A stretch of DNA of 64,000 nt from GCA-2709075 sp038146865 (GTDB lineage: Bacteria; Pseudomonadota; Alphaproteobacteria; MPNO01; UBA2964), in contig JAYQSL010000001.1 in NCBI GenBank assembly GCA_038146865.1, forward strand, positions 1 to 64,000. The letters are read 5' to 3'. Under the pieces are notes generated by a model, which made no database searches, was not told the DNA's origin, and worked only from the letters and a program-made list of their open reading frames with translations. Positions 51,838 to 61,238 of this stretch are shown here, one piece after another (position 1 is the first letter of the stretch; each line of letters begins with the position of its first letter). The translations under genes were made by a program, and so were the position numbers.

Positions 51838-53223
51838 TCAATTCTCAAGCAGTCGTCGTAACATATCGATATCTTCATCAAAGCTCGGATCAACCCCTCG
51901 CAATTCTTCTACTTTTTTTACGGCGTGCATAACAGTCGTGTGATCCCGTCCACCGAATTTTCGCCCGATCTCAGGGAGCGATCTAGCCGTTAACTGCTTT
52001 GATAGATACATAGCTACTTGCCTGGGTCTTGCGACTACACGAGCGCGACGCGCCGAACACATATCCGCAGCACGAATATTGAAATGCTCCGACACACGTT
52101 TTTGTATTTCCTCTATTGTAAGGCGCCTACTATTGGCCCTTAAAAGGTCTGCTAAGACTTCCTGACATGATTCCAAAGAAATTTCACCGCCAACCAGAGA
52201 AGAATGCACGACCACTCTATTGAGGGCTCCTTCAAGCTCTCGGACATTGGATTTTATGCGATGTGATAAAAATTCCTTCACCTTGGGCGGGATTTGGGTA
52301 CCAAGCCTCGCTGCTTTTGCTTCGATGATCTTCAAGCGTAAATCCCGAGAAGTCGCATGAATATCCGCCACAAGCCCGCAACCAAGCCGCGATCGAAGCC
52401 TCTCCTCCATACCGTCAAGATCCGACGGTGGCTTATCTGCTGCAATGACTACCTGTCTCTTGTTGTCTACTAGATCATTAAAGGTGTGGAAAAACTCTTC
52501 CTGTGTTGCATCCTTCCCATTAATGAACTGCAAATCATCTATCATAAGGAGATCTACCGAACGAAAATTCTCCTTAAAGGAAACAGTATCTTTCACTCGC
52601 AAAGCTCGAACAAAATGGTACATGAATTTTTCAGCAGTCAGATAAACCACCTTTTTTTCTGGGAATTTATCTCGCGTATGAATTGCAATTGCATGCATCA
52701 GATGGGTTTTTCCTAGACCAACGCCTCCATAAAGGAATAAGGGATTGAAGGGCGCGCTTTCTGAGTCAGCGATCCTTCGCGCTGCGGCATAAGCAAGCTC
52801 GTTAGACTTACCGACAATATAGTCAGAAAATTTGAAACGAGTGTCCAAAGGCGAACAGAGGTCAGACGATTTAACAACCTCAGCTAACTTACCAGAGCCC
52901 CGGGCCGGAAATTGTTTACGATCCCTATCAATCGATCGAATTATTTTCGATTGCGCGCCCAAATCGACCCTTATTTCAACAGATTTTACAGTCGAGTTTT
53001 GGCTGATCCAAAGTTGCCTGAGACGGTCACCATAATGGCTGATAACCCAGTCCCTCATGAATTGAGTTGGAACCGAGATTTCTACCCTACCGTCATCAAC
53101 TGAAAGAAGTTTTAACGGTTTTAGCCAACTTCGATACGCAGCCTCACCCACCTCAGAACGCAGTATACCCCGCACTCTAGCCCACTCTTGGGTGGTCACA
53201 GGATCTAAGTTTTGTACAACCAT
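51838..53223 (-). CDS. dnaA: Chromosomal replication initiator protein DnaA
   Basis: 461 residues from ATG 53223. Domain I 'WARVRGILRSEVGEAAYRSWLKPLKLL', AAA+ domain with Walker A 'YGGVGLGKTHLMHAI', Walker B 'LLMIDDLQF', and domain IV with the DnaA signature 'GGRDHTTVMHAVKKVEEL' that binds DnaA boxes. 'DMCSARRARVVARPRQVAMYLSKQLTARSLPEIGRKFGG' contains the DNA-binding helices. Initiates replication at oriC. First gene of the replication cluster; its upstream 500-base gap is AT-rich. Confidence 0.96.
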   Translation of the reverse strand: MVVQNLDPVTTQEWARVRGILRSEVGEAAYRSWLKPLKLLSVDDGRVEISVPTQFMRDWVISHYGDRLRQLWISQNSTVKSVEIRVDLGAQSKIIRSIDRDRKQFPARGSGKLAEVVKSSDLCSPLDTRFKFSDYIVGKSNELAYAAARRIADSESAPFNPLFLYGGVGLGKTHLMHAIAIHTRDKFPEKKVVYLTAEKFMYHFVRALRVKDTVSFKENFRSVDLLMIDDLQFINGKDATQEEFFHTFNDLVDNKRQVVIAADKPPSDLDGMEERLRSRLGCGLVADIHATSRDLRLKIIEAKAARLGTQIPPKVKEFLSHRIKSNVRELEGALNRVVVHSSLVGGEISLESCQEVLADLLRANSRRLTIEEIQKRVSEHFNIRAADMCSARRARVVARPRQVAMYLSKQLTARSLPEIGRKFGGRDHTTVMHAVKKVEELRGVDPSFDEDIDMLRRLLEN

Positions 53224-53674
53224 GTATCCACCCTCTCCCAATTAGGCTCAGTTTAATTTGTTAAATAGTTCTTCTGATAACGCAGAATAATTATCGATGA
53301 ACTTCCTGGCTGGATTGGATAAAAAACCCTGCCTGAAAGACAATTAGAACCACCCACCTTGAAAGAGAAAATTCGTTACTGCCGCTTAACATTACATTAA
53401 AGTAAAAAAATATTTTTTACTTATATTTTGATAAACGATTACTTCCCCGCCAAATAAAAGGTGGCCCTTTTTATTCGATTACCCCCGCACCGAAAGACCA
53501 TTTGCGTTAAAGTATAATGGTGCTTGAGTGTCTGCAACGGTTGCGAGGTTAAAAAAAGATAAATTTTTTTGTTGACAAGATACGCAAGATAAAATTGTCC
53601 TGAGTCTTCAGGGGTTGCCCCGAAAACCTTATTTTTTATCGTACATCAAGACGACAAAGGCCCCAAAAATGGAA
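53224..53674. other. AT-rich dnaA upstream region; possible but unproven origin
   Basis: About 450 bases with runs of A and T, including a near-palindrome of A/T at 53401-53421 and a TATAAT at about 53513 on the plus strand. I found no TTATCCACA-type DnaA box with zero or one mismatch. It must carry the dnaA promoter. A replication origin here is plausible by synteny but not shown by sequence. Confidence 0.35.
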
Positions 53675-53703
53675 CAAAAAACCCGCCTTCTCTGGAGGCG
53701 GGT
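53675..53703 (-). terminator. Rho-independent terminator of rpsT
   Basis: Stem ACCCGCCT (53681-53688) / AGGCGGGT (53696-53703) with a seven-base loop, followed on the minus strand by six T. It lies 31 bases downstream of the rpsT stop codon and separates rpsT from dnaA. Confidence 0.88.
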
Positions 53704-53734
53704 CACGAGAGCCTTAACAACAATTAAATGGGGT

Positions 53735-53998
53735 TTAGTTTAGGGCCTGGATCCGAGCAGACATTCGAGAAATCTTCCTCGCAGCGGTATTTTTATGAAT
53801 TATCCCTCGGGTAACACCACGCATTATTTCGGGCTGGGCTAATTTCAAGGCCAACTCAGCGCCCGATTTATCCCCAGCCTGCAGAGCAAGATCAATTTTC
53901 TTAATAAATGTTCTAATGCGACTTTTTCGCGCCCGGTTTACCTCGGTCTTACGAGCTGCCTGGCGCATCCTTTTCTTTGCCGACTCAATATTAGGCAT
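53735..53998 (-). CDS. rpsT: 30S ribosomal protein S20
   Basis: 87 residues, standard length. 'MPNIESAKKRMRQAARKTEVNRARKSRIRTFIKK' at the N-terminus and 'GVTRGIIHKNTAARKISRMSARIQALN' at the end match S20. Binds 16S rRNA. It is single, with its own terminator. The pairing of rpsT upstream of dnaA is common in alphaproteobacteria. Confidence 0.97.
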   Translation of the reverse strand: MPNIESAKKRMRQAARKTEVNRARKSRIRTFIKKIDLALQAGDKSGAELALKLAQPEIMRGVTRGIIHKNTAARKISRMSARIQALN

Positions 53999-54091
53999 TT
54001 TTCATTTCCCATATTCTTGAAGTGTGGTTTTTAAGGCCGGCCCGGAACGGCGTCAAGCATTAATATCAGCAAGTAACTTCTGTAATTCTCG

Positions 54092-54862
54092 CTAGTTGAA
54101 GTTTGGTTTACGTTTCTCCACGAATGCCGCCATACCCTCAGTTTGATCAGGGGTGCCAAACAGAGATTGAAAAAGTCGTCTCTCGTAGCGAATACCCTCG
54201 GTTAAATTAGTTTCAAAAGCCCTGTTCACTTGATCTTTCACCATCATGGCTGCAGGTAACGACATCTCAGATATAGATTGCGCCGTTTTGATTGCTTCTT
54301 CCACGAGTTGATCAGCAGGAATGACCCGTGATACCAGACCAGCGCGTTCAGCCTCTTCCGCATTCATCATCCGACCTGTGAGGCACATTTCCATTGCTTT
54401 GGCTTTCCCAATAGCTTTTGTGAGTCTCTGGCTTCCTCCAGCGCCTGGTGTAACCCCAATTTTTATCTCAGGTTGACCAAACTTGGCATTATCAGCAGCC
54501 AGAATAAAATCACACATCATGGCGATTTCACAGCCCCCGCCCAAGGCGAAACCAGCTACGGCCGCAATAGTGGGTTTCCGACAGAGCGCGACTCGTTCCC
54601 AACCCACAGTTATGAAATCATCAACAAAAGTATCTGGGTAGGCTCTGGATTGCATTTCCTTAATATCTGCACCAGCAGCAAACGCTTTTTCCGATCCAGT
54701 AAGCACGAGAACCCTTATCTTATCATCAGCCTCTAATAAATTTAACCCTTCGGAGAGTTCAGATATTAAAGTATCAGAGAGAGCATTAAGGGCTTCCGGC
54801 CGATTAAATTTAATCAAACCGACTTTGCCAATCTTCTCTAGAATGATTGTTTCGAAATTCAT
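54092..54862 (-). CDS. Enoyl-CoA hydratase
   Basis: 256 residues from ATG 54862. Crotonase fold with both catalytic glutamates: 'GGGCEIAMMCDFILA' and 'QPEIKIGVTPGAGG'; oxyanion motif 'KAFAAGADIKEM'. It hydrates 2-enoyl-CoA to 3-hydroxyacyl-CoA in fatty-acid oxidation or related catabolism, similar to the FadB1/PaaF-type short enzymes. Situated between rpsT and mutM, a conserved location in several Rhodospirillales-like genomes as I remember it. Confidence 0.92.
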   Translation of the reverse strand: MNFETIILEKIGKVGLIKFNRPEALNALSDTLISELSEGLNLLEADDKIRVLVLTGSEKAFAAGADIKEMQSRAYPDTFVDDFITVGWERVALCRKPTIAAVAGFALGGGCEIAMMCDFILAADNAKFGQPEIKIGVTPGAGGSQRLTKAIGKAKAMEMCLTGRMMNAEEAERAGLVSRVIPADQLVEEAIKTAQSISEMSLPAAMMVKDQVNRAFETNLTEGIRYERRLFQSLFGTPDQTEGMAAFVEKRKPNFN

Positions 54863-54877
54863 CACAACTCCGTTTTT

Positions 54878-55288
54878 TTAATGTCTCTGCTCATTTGGAA
54901 ATGTATGAAGGAAAGAAACTTCAGTGTTTTCCCCTATATTTACTACCTCTATCACTAATTTTTCTGATCCACGACCCCAACTCCAGGAAGCATTTTGATC
55001 TGACGCTAAGCCCTTATTTTTTTTGGATATCAAGTTCCAACCAAAGCGTGGCAAAATATTGGAATAAAACTGTCGAATAGAGCCGATCGTAACAGGTCCA
55101 TGAGCCTGCACTTCGGTTATACGGCCTCTATTAGAGTCAAATACTGAAGCAGAAAGAACTCTTTCTTTCAGCCCACTCAAGAGCGGAACATCATCAATAA
55201 CGGACAAAAATTTATTTTCTGCACCGGAGCTAATCGGGTGCGTCACTAAAAAAAAGACAATTAGAAAATTGAAAAAAATCACTCGCAT
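54878..55288 (-). CDS. Exported hypothetical protein
   Basis: 136 residues; signal peptide about 1-23 (ending 'SSGAEN'). The remainder reads 'DDVPLLSGLKERVLSASVFDSNRGRITEV' and 'IRQFYSNILPRFGWNL', then a Trp-rich middle and a short end. It has no cysteine in the mature part. I recall similar proteins beside mutM in Rhodospirillales-type genomes, but no function. The gene lies between the mutM and enoyl-CoA hydratase genes on the same strand. Confidence 0.7.
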   Translation of the reverse strand: MRVIFFNFLIVFFLVTHPISSGAENKFLSVIDDVPLLSGLKERVLSASVFDSNRGRITEVQAHGPVTIGSIRQFYSNILPRFGWNLISKKNKGLASDQNASWSWGRGSEKLVIEVVNIGENTEVSFLHTFPNEQRH

Positions 55289-55334
55289 GACGGCGTTCTA
55301 AAACATTTTTAGCAGGTGCGGAACACCTAAGAGA

Positions 55335-56165
55335 CTATGTTTGGCATGAGGGGCAAAAGAAACTAGACCGACCCGATTGTTGGATCCGGACCAACTGTCG
55401 GTTACAAGACGGGCAGGGCTCATTCTCTCTCCCATAAACCTTAAAACTATGTTGAAAATAGCCTAAGGAGCCGCTAGGGCTCAGGTGGTCTCGAAGGGTG
55501 GAGCCTCCCGCCGCGATGGCATCGTTCAAGACGAGCTTTATTGCCTCCGCAAGGCTCTTAGCCCTTATCCCACTGACCGTAGAGGCTTCTCGACTGGGCA
55601 ACAACCTTGCCATCCAAAGAGCCTCGCACGCATAGATATTTCCCAGACCGGCAATTACATGCTGATTTAGGAGGGCGCTCTTTATGGAGGTTTTTTTTCC
55701 CATTAATAAACGCGCGACGCACCGACCGTCAAAGGCATCTGTCAATGGCTCCACCCCTAATCTCGCTAACAGTGGGTGATCTTCAAGCCCATCAGCTTTA
55801 CAGAGATCAACTAAACCAAAACGCCTAGGATCGGAGAACCTAATTACTGTTGAATTGCCCATTTTAAAGGTGATGTGTTCATGCTTGGATTGTGGTCGAA
55901 TATCGCTATTTTTTTTATCGACAAGCATTCTGCCAGACATGCCGAGATGGGCCAAAATTACGTGTCCATTATCAAGAAAAAATTCCAGGTACTTCGCCCT
56001 TCGTCTGATCTCGGTCACCACGCTTCCTTGTGCTGCATGCCTTAAGCCTTTTGGCACTTGGCGCCTCAAATCAATTCTATGAATCCCGACATCGACGATG
56101 GTTATCCCTTCCATTACCTCAGCCAGGCCGCGCCGCACGGTCTCTACTTCTGGAAGCTCTGGCAT
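55335..56165 (-). CDS. mutM: Formamidopyrimidine-DNA glycosylase
   Basis: 276 residues, standard length. Starts MPELPEVET, so Pro2 (Schiff-base nucleophile) and Glu3 are in place; Lys in 'RRAKYLEF'. Central helix-two-turn-helix 'NQHVIAGLGNIYACEALW'. C-terminal zinc finger Cys-x2-Cys...Cys-x2-Cys ('CPSCNRQ...FFCPSC'). Removes oxidised purines such as 8-oxoguanine from DNA. Divergent from ubiE with about 95 bases between, the usual arrangement in this group. Confidence 0.96.
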   Translation of the reverse strand: MPELPEVETVRRGLAEVMEGITIVDVGIHRIDLRRQVPKGLRHAAQGSVVTEIRRRAKYLEFFLDNGHVILAHLGMSGRMLVDKKNSDIRPQSKHEHITFKMGNSTVIRFSDPRRFGLVDLCKADGLEDHPLLARLGVEPLTDAFDGRCVARLLMGKKTSIKSALLNQHVIAGLGNIYACEALWMARLLPSREASTVSGIRAKSLAEAIKLVLNDAIAAGGSTLRDHLSPSGSLGYFQHSFKVYGRENEPCPSCNRQLVRIQQSGRSSFFCPSCQT

Positions 56166-56259
56166 TGATTTCAGTCCTTTTAAAATCTTATTGGCCCTAT
56201 CCGTTTGCTACCAATATCAAAAGCTAGCGCGCACATGGGGGCTAAGCTATGTTAACCTG

Positions 56260-57045
56260 ATGTCGAGAGGAACCAAAATATCAGACAAAAGGCGAGACTT
56301 CGGTTTTGAGGAAGTATCCCTTGAAGAACACAGAAGCCGGGTTGGGACCTTGTTTAACTCTGTATCGAACAAGTATGACCTGATGAATGACCTGATGAGC
56401 TTAGGTCTGCACAGATACTGGAAAAATATTTTTGTCGAACGGATCAACCCAAAACCTGAAATGAGGATATTAGATATTGCAGCGGGAACCGCGGATATCT
56501 CTCTCCAAATTTTAGAAAGATTAAAAAAATCTGAAAAGTACCGCGCCCCCCTGCATCCGATAACATTATGTGATCCAAGCCTATCTATGATAGAAAAGGG
56601 CCGGAACCGGGCAATAGATAAGGGCTATCTTAATGAATTTAGCTACGTTGTGGCGCCAGCGGAGAATTTACCATTTGACCCCCGCTGCTTCGATCTAATC
56701 GCCATTTCTTTTGGCCTCCGGAACGTCTCAGATCGACCCAAAGCCATTAGAAATTTCTTCCAGTCATTAGATTTCGGAGGGCACTTTATGTGCCTCGAGT
56801 TCTCTCCTTCGGTGTCGAGGGTAATAGAACCCCTTTATGAAGCTTATTCCATGAGAGTTATACCTTGGCTTGGTCAAAAAATTACCAACGACGGTGATGC
56901 ATACCGCTACTTAGCAGAGAGCATCAGGCAATTTCCTGCCGCCGAGATATTAGCGGAAGAACTTGAGGAGCAGGGATTCCAAAATGTTACTTGGAGGAGT
57001 TTGAGTGGAGGAATTGTGAATATCCACTCCGCCTGGCGACTATAA
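56260..57045 (+). CDS. ubiE: Ubiquinone/menaquinone biosynthesis C-methyltransferase
   Basis: 261 residues from ATG 56260; a longer frame upstream is not similar to UbiE and overlaps the mutM promoter region. The family N-terminus 'DFGFEEVSLEEHRSRVGTLFNSVSNKYDLMNDLMSLGLHRYWK' and motif I 'ILDIAAGTADISLQIL' are present, as are 'AENLPFDPRCFDLIAISFGLRNV' and 'CLEFSPSVSRVI'. It methylates the quinone ring in ubiquinone biosynthesis. It is followed by ubiB with two bases between. Confidence 0.95.
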   Translation: MSRGTKISDKRRDFGFEEVSLEEHRSRVGTLFNSVSNKYDLMNDLMSLGLHRYWKNIFVERINPKPEMRILDIAAGTADISLQILERLKKSEKYRAPLHPITLCDPSLSMIEKGRNRAIDKGYLNEFSYVVAPAENLPFDPRCFDLIAISFGLRNVSDRPKAIRNFFQSLDFGGHFMCLEFSPSVSRVIEPLYEAYSMRVIPWLGQKITNDGDAYRYLAESIRQFPAAEILAEELEEQGFQNVTWRSLSGGIVNIHSAWRL

Positions 57046-57047
57046 AG

Positions 57048-58593
57048 ATGATAAACACTTTGAGGAGTATAAGGCGTCTAACCCAAATAACGCGGACATT
57101 GGCGCGATATAACTTATTAACGCTTCTTAGTAATGCTGGCATAAGTGCCAACATGTTAAAAATAATACATTTCTTGGCGATGATACGCCAAAATCCAGCA
57201 AAAGATTTTTTGTCAAAAACGCGAGGAGAGCGTCTGGCTGTAGCTCTTACAGCGCTCGGCCCAGTCTTTATAAAAATTGGTCAAGCCTTATCTGTGCGCC
57301 GAGATATAATTGGGGATGATATCGCTCGTGATCTATCATTACTCCGTGATCGATTGCCACCATTTCCAACAGAACTTGCGAAAATGACTATTGAGTCAGA
57401 GTTAGGGAAAACCTCTCGATTCTCTATACTCCAAATTTGATGACAAACCTGCGGCCGCAGCGTCAATTGCCCAAGTCCATTTTGCAATTACCCTTGAGGG
57501 GGATCCCGTAGCAGTAAAAGTCCTGCGACCGGGTATAGAGCAAGCATTTGCTCGGGAATTAGATTTTATTTATTGGACTATGGATATTTTAGAGAAATGC
57601 TTCCCAAAAATTCGTCGTTTGAAACTTAAAGAAGCTATCAATGTAATTTCCGACACTATAGCTCAAGAATTGGACTTACGACTTGAAGCCGCCGCTGGAG
57701 ATGAATTGAGGACTAATTTTGCACATGATCAGACATTTAAAGTCCCTAAAATGGACTGGAAACGCACTAACCGCAGGGTATTGACCGTTGAGAGGGTCGA
57801 TGGTTTTTCCATAACCAATGGATCCGAGTTACGAGAACAGGGATACGATACCGGCAAGATAGTAACAGATTTGGCAAGAGTGGTCTTCCTGCAAGTCTTT
57901 CGCGACGGTTTCTTTCATGCCGATCTACATCCGGGTAACATCTTCATCACGAGCGACCTCTCCATCCGCCCCGTTGACTTTGGAATTATGGGTCGTATTG
58001 ATCGACCTACCCGATTATACCTTGCAGAAATATTAATGGGGTTTCTAAATCGAAATTACGAACAAGTATCGAGAGCGCATTTTAAAGCCGGCTACGTTCC
58101 CTCAAATCAGTCCGAAGCAGCTTTTGCGCAAGCGGCCAGAGCAATAGCCGAACCCATTTTAGAACTGCCACTTAAAGATATTTCTCTCGCTCAACTCTTG
58201 GCACAGCTTTTTAGAGTTACCGAACGTTTTAAAATGGAAACCCAGCCCCAATTGCTTTTATTACAAAAGACCATGCTGGTAGCAGAGGGCGTAGGAAGAG
58301 ACCTTCACCCAGAAACAAACATGTGGGAACTAGCGCGGCCCTTGATAACGCAATGGGTCAACGAAAATATGTCTCCTGAAACACAGGCAGCGGATCTGGC
58401 TGCTGACGCGAGAAAAATCATTGAAAATCTCCCCAATATTATTTCGAAAATGGCAGAGAATAGTGGACCCAAGCAGTTGAATGAGCTTAAGCTCCATGAA
58501 GATACGATCAATATCTTAACGAAAAAAAACTCAAAACAATGGGTGTTTTATACTTCAATTGTCATAGTGTTGTTTGCATTAGCCATCTCTTAG
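57048..58593 (+). pseudogene. ubiB: ubiB protein kinase-like gene with frameshift
   Basis: UbiB atypical kinase needed for ubiquinone synthesis. The first frame (57048-57440) gives 'ALTALGPVFIKIGQALSVRRDIIG', the KxGQ-type motif, then breaks at about 57410-57415 after 'ELGKT'. The expected continuation 'LDSLYSKFDDKPAAAASIAQVHFA' is in the next frame and runs to 58593 with 'GFFHADLHPGNIFI' and 'PVDFGIMGRI'. One extra base (the stretch AAAACCTCTC) accounts for it. No other defect was seen. As ubiB is essential for aerobic quinone, a sequencing error is the likelier cause. Confidence 0.9.
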
Positions 58594-58772
58594 GACGGTC
58601 TAAAGAATTATAATTCTTGTAAAAATTTTCCTTTAGAGCCTATTTCTCTAATAAGAGCTGCTTGCCAGCGATCCATATTCGAAGTTTTGGAGAATGTTAT
58701 ATTATAGTAGTTTTGCAAATTTCTTGCCGTTAATGGGTATAAGCTTTATTTTCGGCTGAGTTCTTTTAGACC

Positions 58773-59999
58773 ATGAGCCAAGGCATGCTTGAAGGCAAAC
58801 GGATTCTATTAATAATCTCTGGAGGCATCGCAGCCTATAAGAGCCTCGAGCTGATCCGACTGATACGGCAAGAGGGTGCCAGCGTGCGTTGCATACTCAC
58901 CAAGGCTGCAACCCAATTTGTTACACCCCTGTCAGTTGCTGCTCTCACTGGCGAAAAAGTTTACGACGATTTATTTTCTCTAACCGGCGAGAGTGAGATG
59001 GGCCACATACAGCTATCCCGAGACGCCGACTTGTTAGTTGTTTGCCCGGCTACCGCGAATATTCTGGCGCGAATAGCTCATGGCATTTGTGATGATCTAG
59101 CCACTACTGCGCTTCTCGCTACGGATAAACCTGTTATGACCGTGCCAGCGATGAACGTAAAAATGTGGCAGAATCCAGCCACCTGCGCAAACATCGAATT
59201 ATTGAGGGGGCGCGGTATAATTCTTCTGGGGCCCATAGACGGTGATATGGCGTGCGGTGAATTCGGACCGGGACGCATGGTTGAGCCAGAGTCTATATTG
59301 GCTGCGATCTGTGAGCACTTTAAAGAAACAGCTCTGCTCTCAGGAAAGCGCGCACTAGTCACGAGCGGGCCGACTTTTGAAGCCATTGATCCCGTCAGAT
59401 ACTTGGGTAACCGGTCGTCGGGAAAGCAAGGCCATGCAATAGCTTCAGAAATTTCTCGCCTTGGAGCCGAGACCGTACTAGTAACAGGGCCCACCGCACT
59501 TAAGGCTCCAGCGGGAGTCTCGGTAGTCCATGTAGAAACAGCTTGCGAAATGTACGAGGCTTGTAAAGCTGCCTTGCCGGCGGATATCGCGGTATGTGCC
59601 GCAGCAGTTGCGGATTGGCGACCAGAAAAAACTAATGACAAAAAGATTAAGAAGAATGGAGAGCCCCCAGTCATTTCAATGATTGAAAACCCAGATATCC
59701 TCAAGTTTTTAGGGAATAATAGGCTCAACCGGCCGGCTCTTTTAATAGGCTTTGCTGCAGAAACCGGGGACGTTGTGGAAAAGGCCCAGAGGAAACTGGC
59801 AAAAAAAAATTGCGATTGGCTACTCGCAAATGATGTTTCTGTTGGTACGAACGTATTTGGAGGAGAATCTAATACCATTCACTTCATTAGCAGAGCAGGG
59901 ACAGAACCTTGGCCAAAGATGACGAAAAAAGAAGTGGCTTCGCGCATAGCGCTGCGAATTAGCGATCACTTTCGAGAGGGCCCCGTAAACAATGGTTAA
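58773..59999 (+). CDS. coaBC: Phosphopantothenoylcysteine decarboxylase / synthetase
   Basis: 408 residues, bifunctional. N-terminal CoaC flavin domain: 'ISGGIAAYKSLELIR' and 'MTVPAMNVKMWQNPAT' (the PAMNxxMW motif); C-terminal CoaB: 'KRALVTSGPTFEAIDPVRYLGNRSSGKQGHAIA', 'AAVADWRPE' and 'IGFAAETGD'. Makes 4'-phosphopantetheine for coenzyme A. Overlaps dut by 8 bases. Confidence 0.95.
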   Translation: MSQGMLEGKRILLIISGGIAAYKSLELIRLIRQEGASVRCILTKAATQFVTPLSVAALTGEKVYDDLFSLTGESEMGHIQLSRDADLLVVCPATANILARIAHGICDDLATTALLATDKPVMTVPAMNVKMWQNPATCANIELLRGRGIILLGPIDGDMACGEFGPGRMVEPESILAAICEHFKETALLSGKRALVTSGPTFEAIDPVRYLGNRSSGKQGHAIASEISRLGAETVLVTGPTALKAPAGVSVVHVETACEMYEACKAALPADIAVCAAAVADWRPEKTNDKKIKKNGEPPVISMIENPDILKFLGNNRLNRPALLIGFAAETGDVVEKAQRKLAKKNCDWLLANDVSVGTNVFGGESNTIHFISRAGTEPWPKMTKKEVASRIALRISDHFREGPVNNG

Positions 60000-60441
60000 A
60001 CCAAAGCTGTTAATAAGACGAATGGAAAATAATCCAGATTTACCGTTGCCCGAATATGAAACAAAATCCGCTGCGGGACTAGATCTACCGGCCGCGGTTT
60101 CGCAAGATCTGACGCTGGACCCGGGAGGGCATGCGTTGATCCCAACAGGGCTGTCGGTGGCCTTGCCCGCTGGTTTTGAAGCACAGATCCGACCCCGCTC
60201 AGGGCTAGCTGCTAAGAACGGAATAACCGTTCTCAATTCACCAGGTACAATCGATGCTGATTACCGAGGTGAAATTAACGTCATATTGATCAATTTGGGC
60301 CAAGAACCATTTACGATCTCGCGAGGAATGAGAGTAGCACAAATGATAATCGCCCCAGTTACTCAGATAGATATCCTTGAAGTAGAAAAACTCGATGAAA
60401 CTGCGCGCGGTACTGGCGGATTTGGATCCACCGGAATCTAG
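59992..60441 (+). CDS. dut: dUTP diphosphatase (dUTPase)
   Basis: 149 residues, normal size, with the five dUTPase motifs: 'SAAGLDLPAA' (1), 'PRSGLAAKNG' (2), 'GTIDADYRGEI' (3), 'GMRVAQMII' (4), and the C-terminal 'RGTGGFGSTG' (5). Hydrolyses dUTP to dUMP, protecting DNA from uracil. Starts within the last codons of coaBC, an arrangement that suggests coupled translation. Confidence 0.96.
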   Translation: MVKPKLLIRRMENNPDLPLPEYETKSAAGLDLPAAVSQDLTLDPGGHALIPTGLSVALPAGFEAQIRPRSGLAAKNGITVLNSPGTIDADYRGEINVILINLGQEPFTISRGMRVAQMIIAPVTQIDILEVEKLDETARGTGGFGSTGI

Positions 60442-60452
60442 GCTCCATAAAG

Positions 60453-61238
60453 ATGGAATATAGTGAGGAACAACTCCAAAGATATGCGCGGCATATCGTG
60501 TTACCTGAAGTAGGCGGCGTCGGTCAAACCAAACTCATAAAATCTAAAGTGCTTGTCGTTGGAGCCGGTGGTCTCGGGGCGCCGATTCTTCTTTATCTTG
60601 CCGCCGCTGGCGTTGGCACTATAGGAGTTGTTGATGACGATGTCGTAGAACTTTCTAACCTCCAACGCCAAATTATTCACTCGTCATCTCGTATAGGACA
60701 AGCAAAGGTAGAAAGCGCTTCACATATTTTAAAAGACATAAATCCTGAAGCCAGGATTATAACCCACAATTGTCGCCTAAATGGAGAAAATGGAAAGCAG
60801 TTAATTTCAGATTACGATATCATTGCTGATGGTTCTGATAATTTTGCCACGCGATTTCTTTTGGCAGATATCGCACACCTAACTGGCAAAACTCTTGTAT
60901 CTGCTGCGATACTAAGATTTGAGGGTCAAATATCGACCTTTAAGTCACACTTAGGAGAACCATATCCATGTTACCGCTGCCTTTTCCCTGAGGCCCCAGC
61001 CGACGGCCTCGTGCCAAGCTGTTCAGAGGGTGGAGTCCTTGGAGCTGTTGCTGGCATAATGGGATCCTTGCAAGCTATCGAAATTATCAAAGAAATAATA
61101 GGAATTGGAGAGAGCCTGGCAGGCCAACTCCTTCTCTTCAATGCGCTTGAAACTACATTCAGTAAAATAAAGCTGTCGAAGGATCCTGAATGCGAACTCT
61201 GTGGAAATAAATCAAGAAACAACGATTTTTCTCGCTAA
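60453..61238 (+). CDS. MoeB/ThiF-family adenylyltransferase
   Basis: 261 residues. E1-like Rossmann domain: 'VLVVGAGGLGAPILLYLAAAGVG', 'DDDVVELSNLQRQIIHS' and the Arg/Asp of 'ADGSDNFATRFLL'. Two Cys-x2-Cys zinc pairs ('CYRC' and 'CELC') and the candidate catalytic Cys in 'VPSCSEGGVLGAVAG'. It adenylates the C-terminus of a sulfur-carrier such as MoaD or ThiS; which one is not evident. Twelve bases after dut. Confidence 0.9.
   Translation: MEYSEEQLQRYARHIVLPEVGGVGQTKLIKSKVLVVGAGGLGAPILLYLAAAGVGTIGVVDDDVVELSNLQRQIIHSSSRIGQAKVESASHILKDINPEARIITHNCRLNGENGKQLISDYDIIADGSDNFATRFLLADIAHLTGKTLVSAAILRFEGQISTFKSHLGEPYPCYRCLFPEAPADGLVPSCSEGGVLGAVAGIMGSLQAIEIIKEIIGIGESLAGQLLLFNALETTFSKIKLSKDPECELCGNKSRNNDFSR

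Noticed and set aside
53401..53421. A/T near-palindrome upstream of dnaA as a possible origin unwinding element
   Set aside because: Such A/T runs are common in this AT-rich sequence, and no DnaA boxes accompany it.
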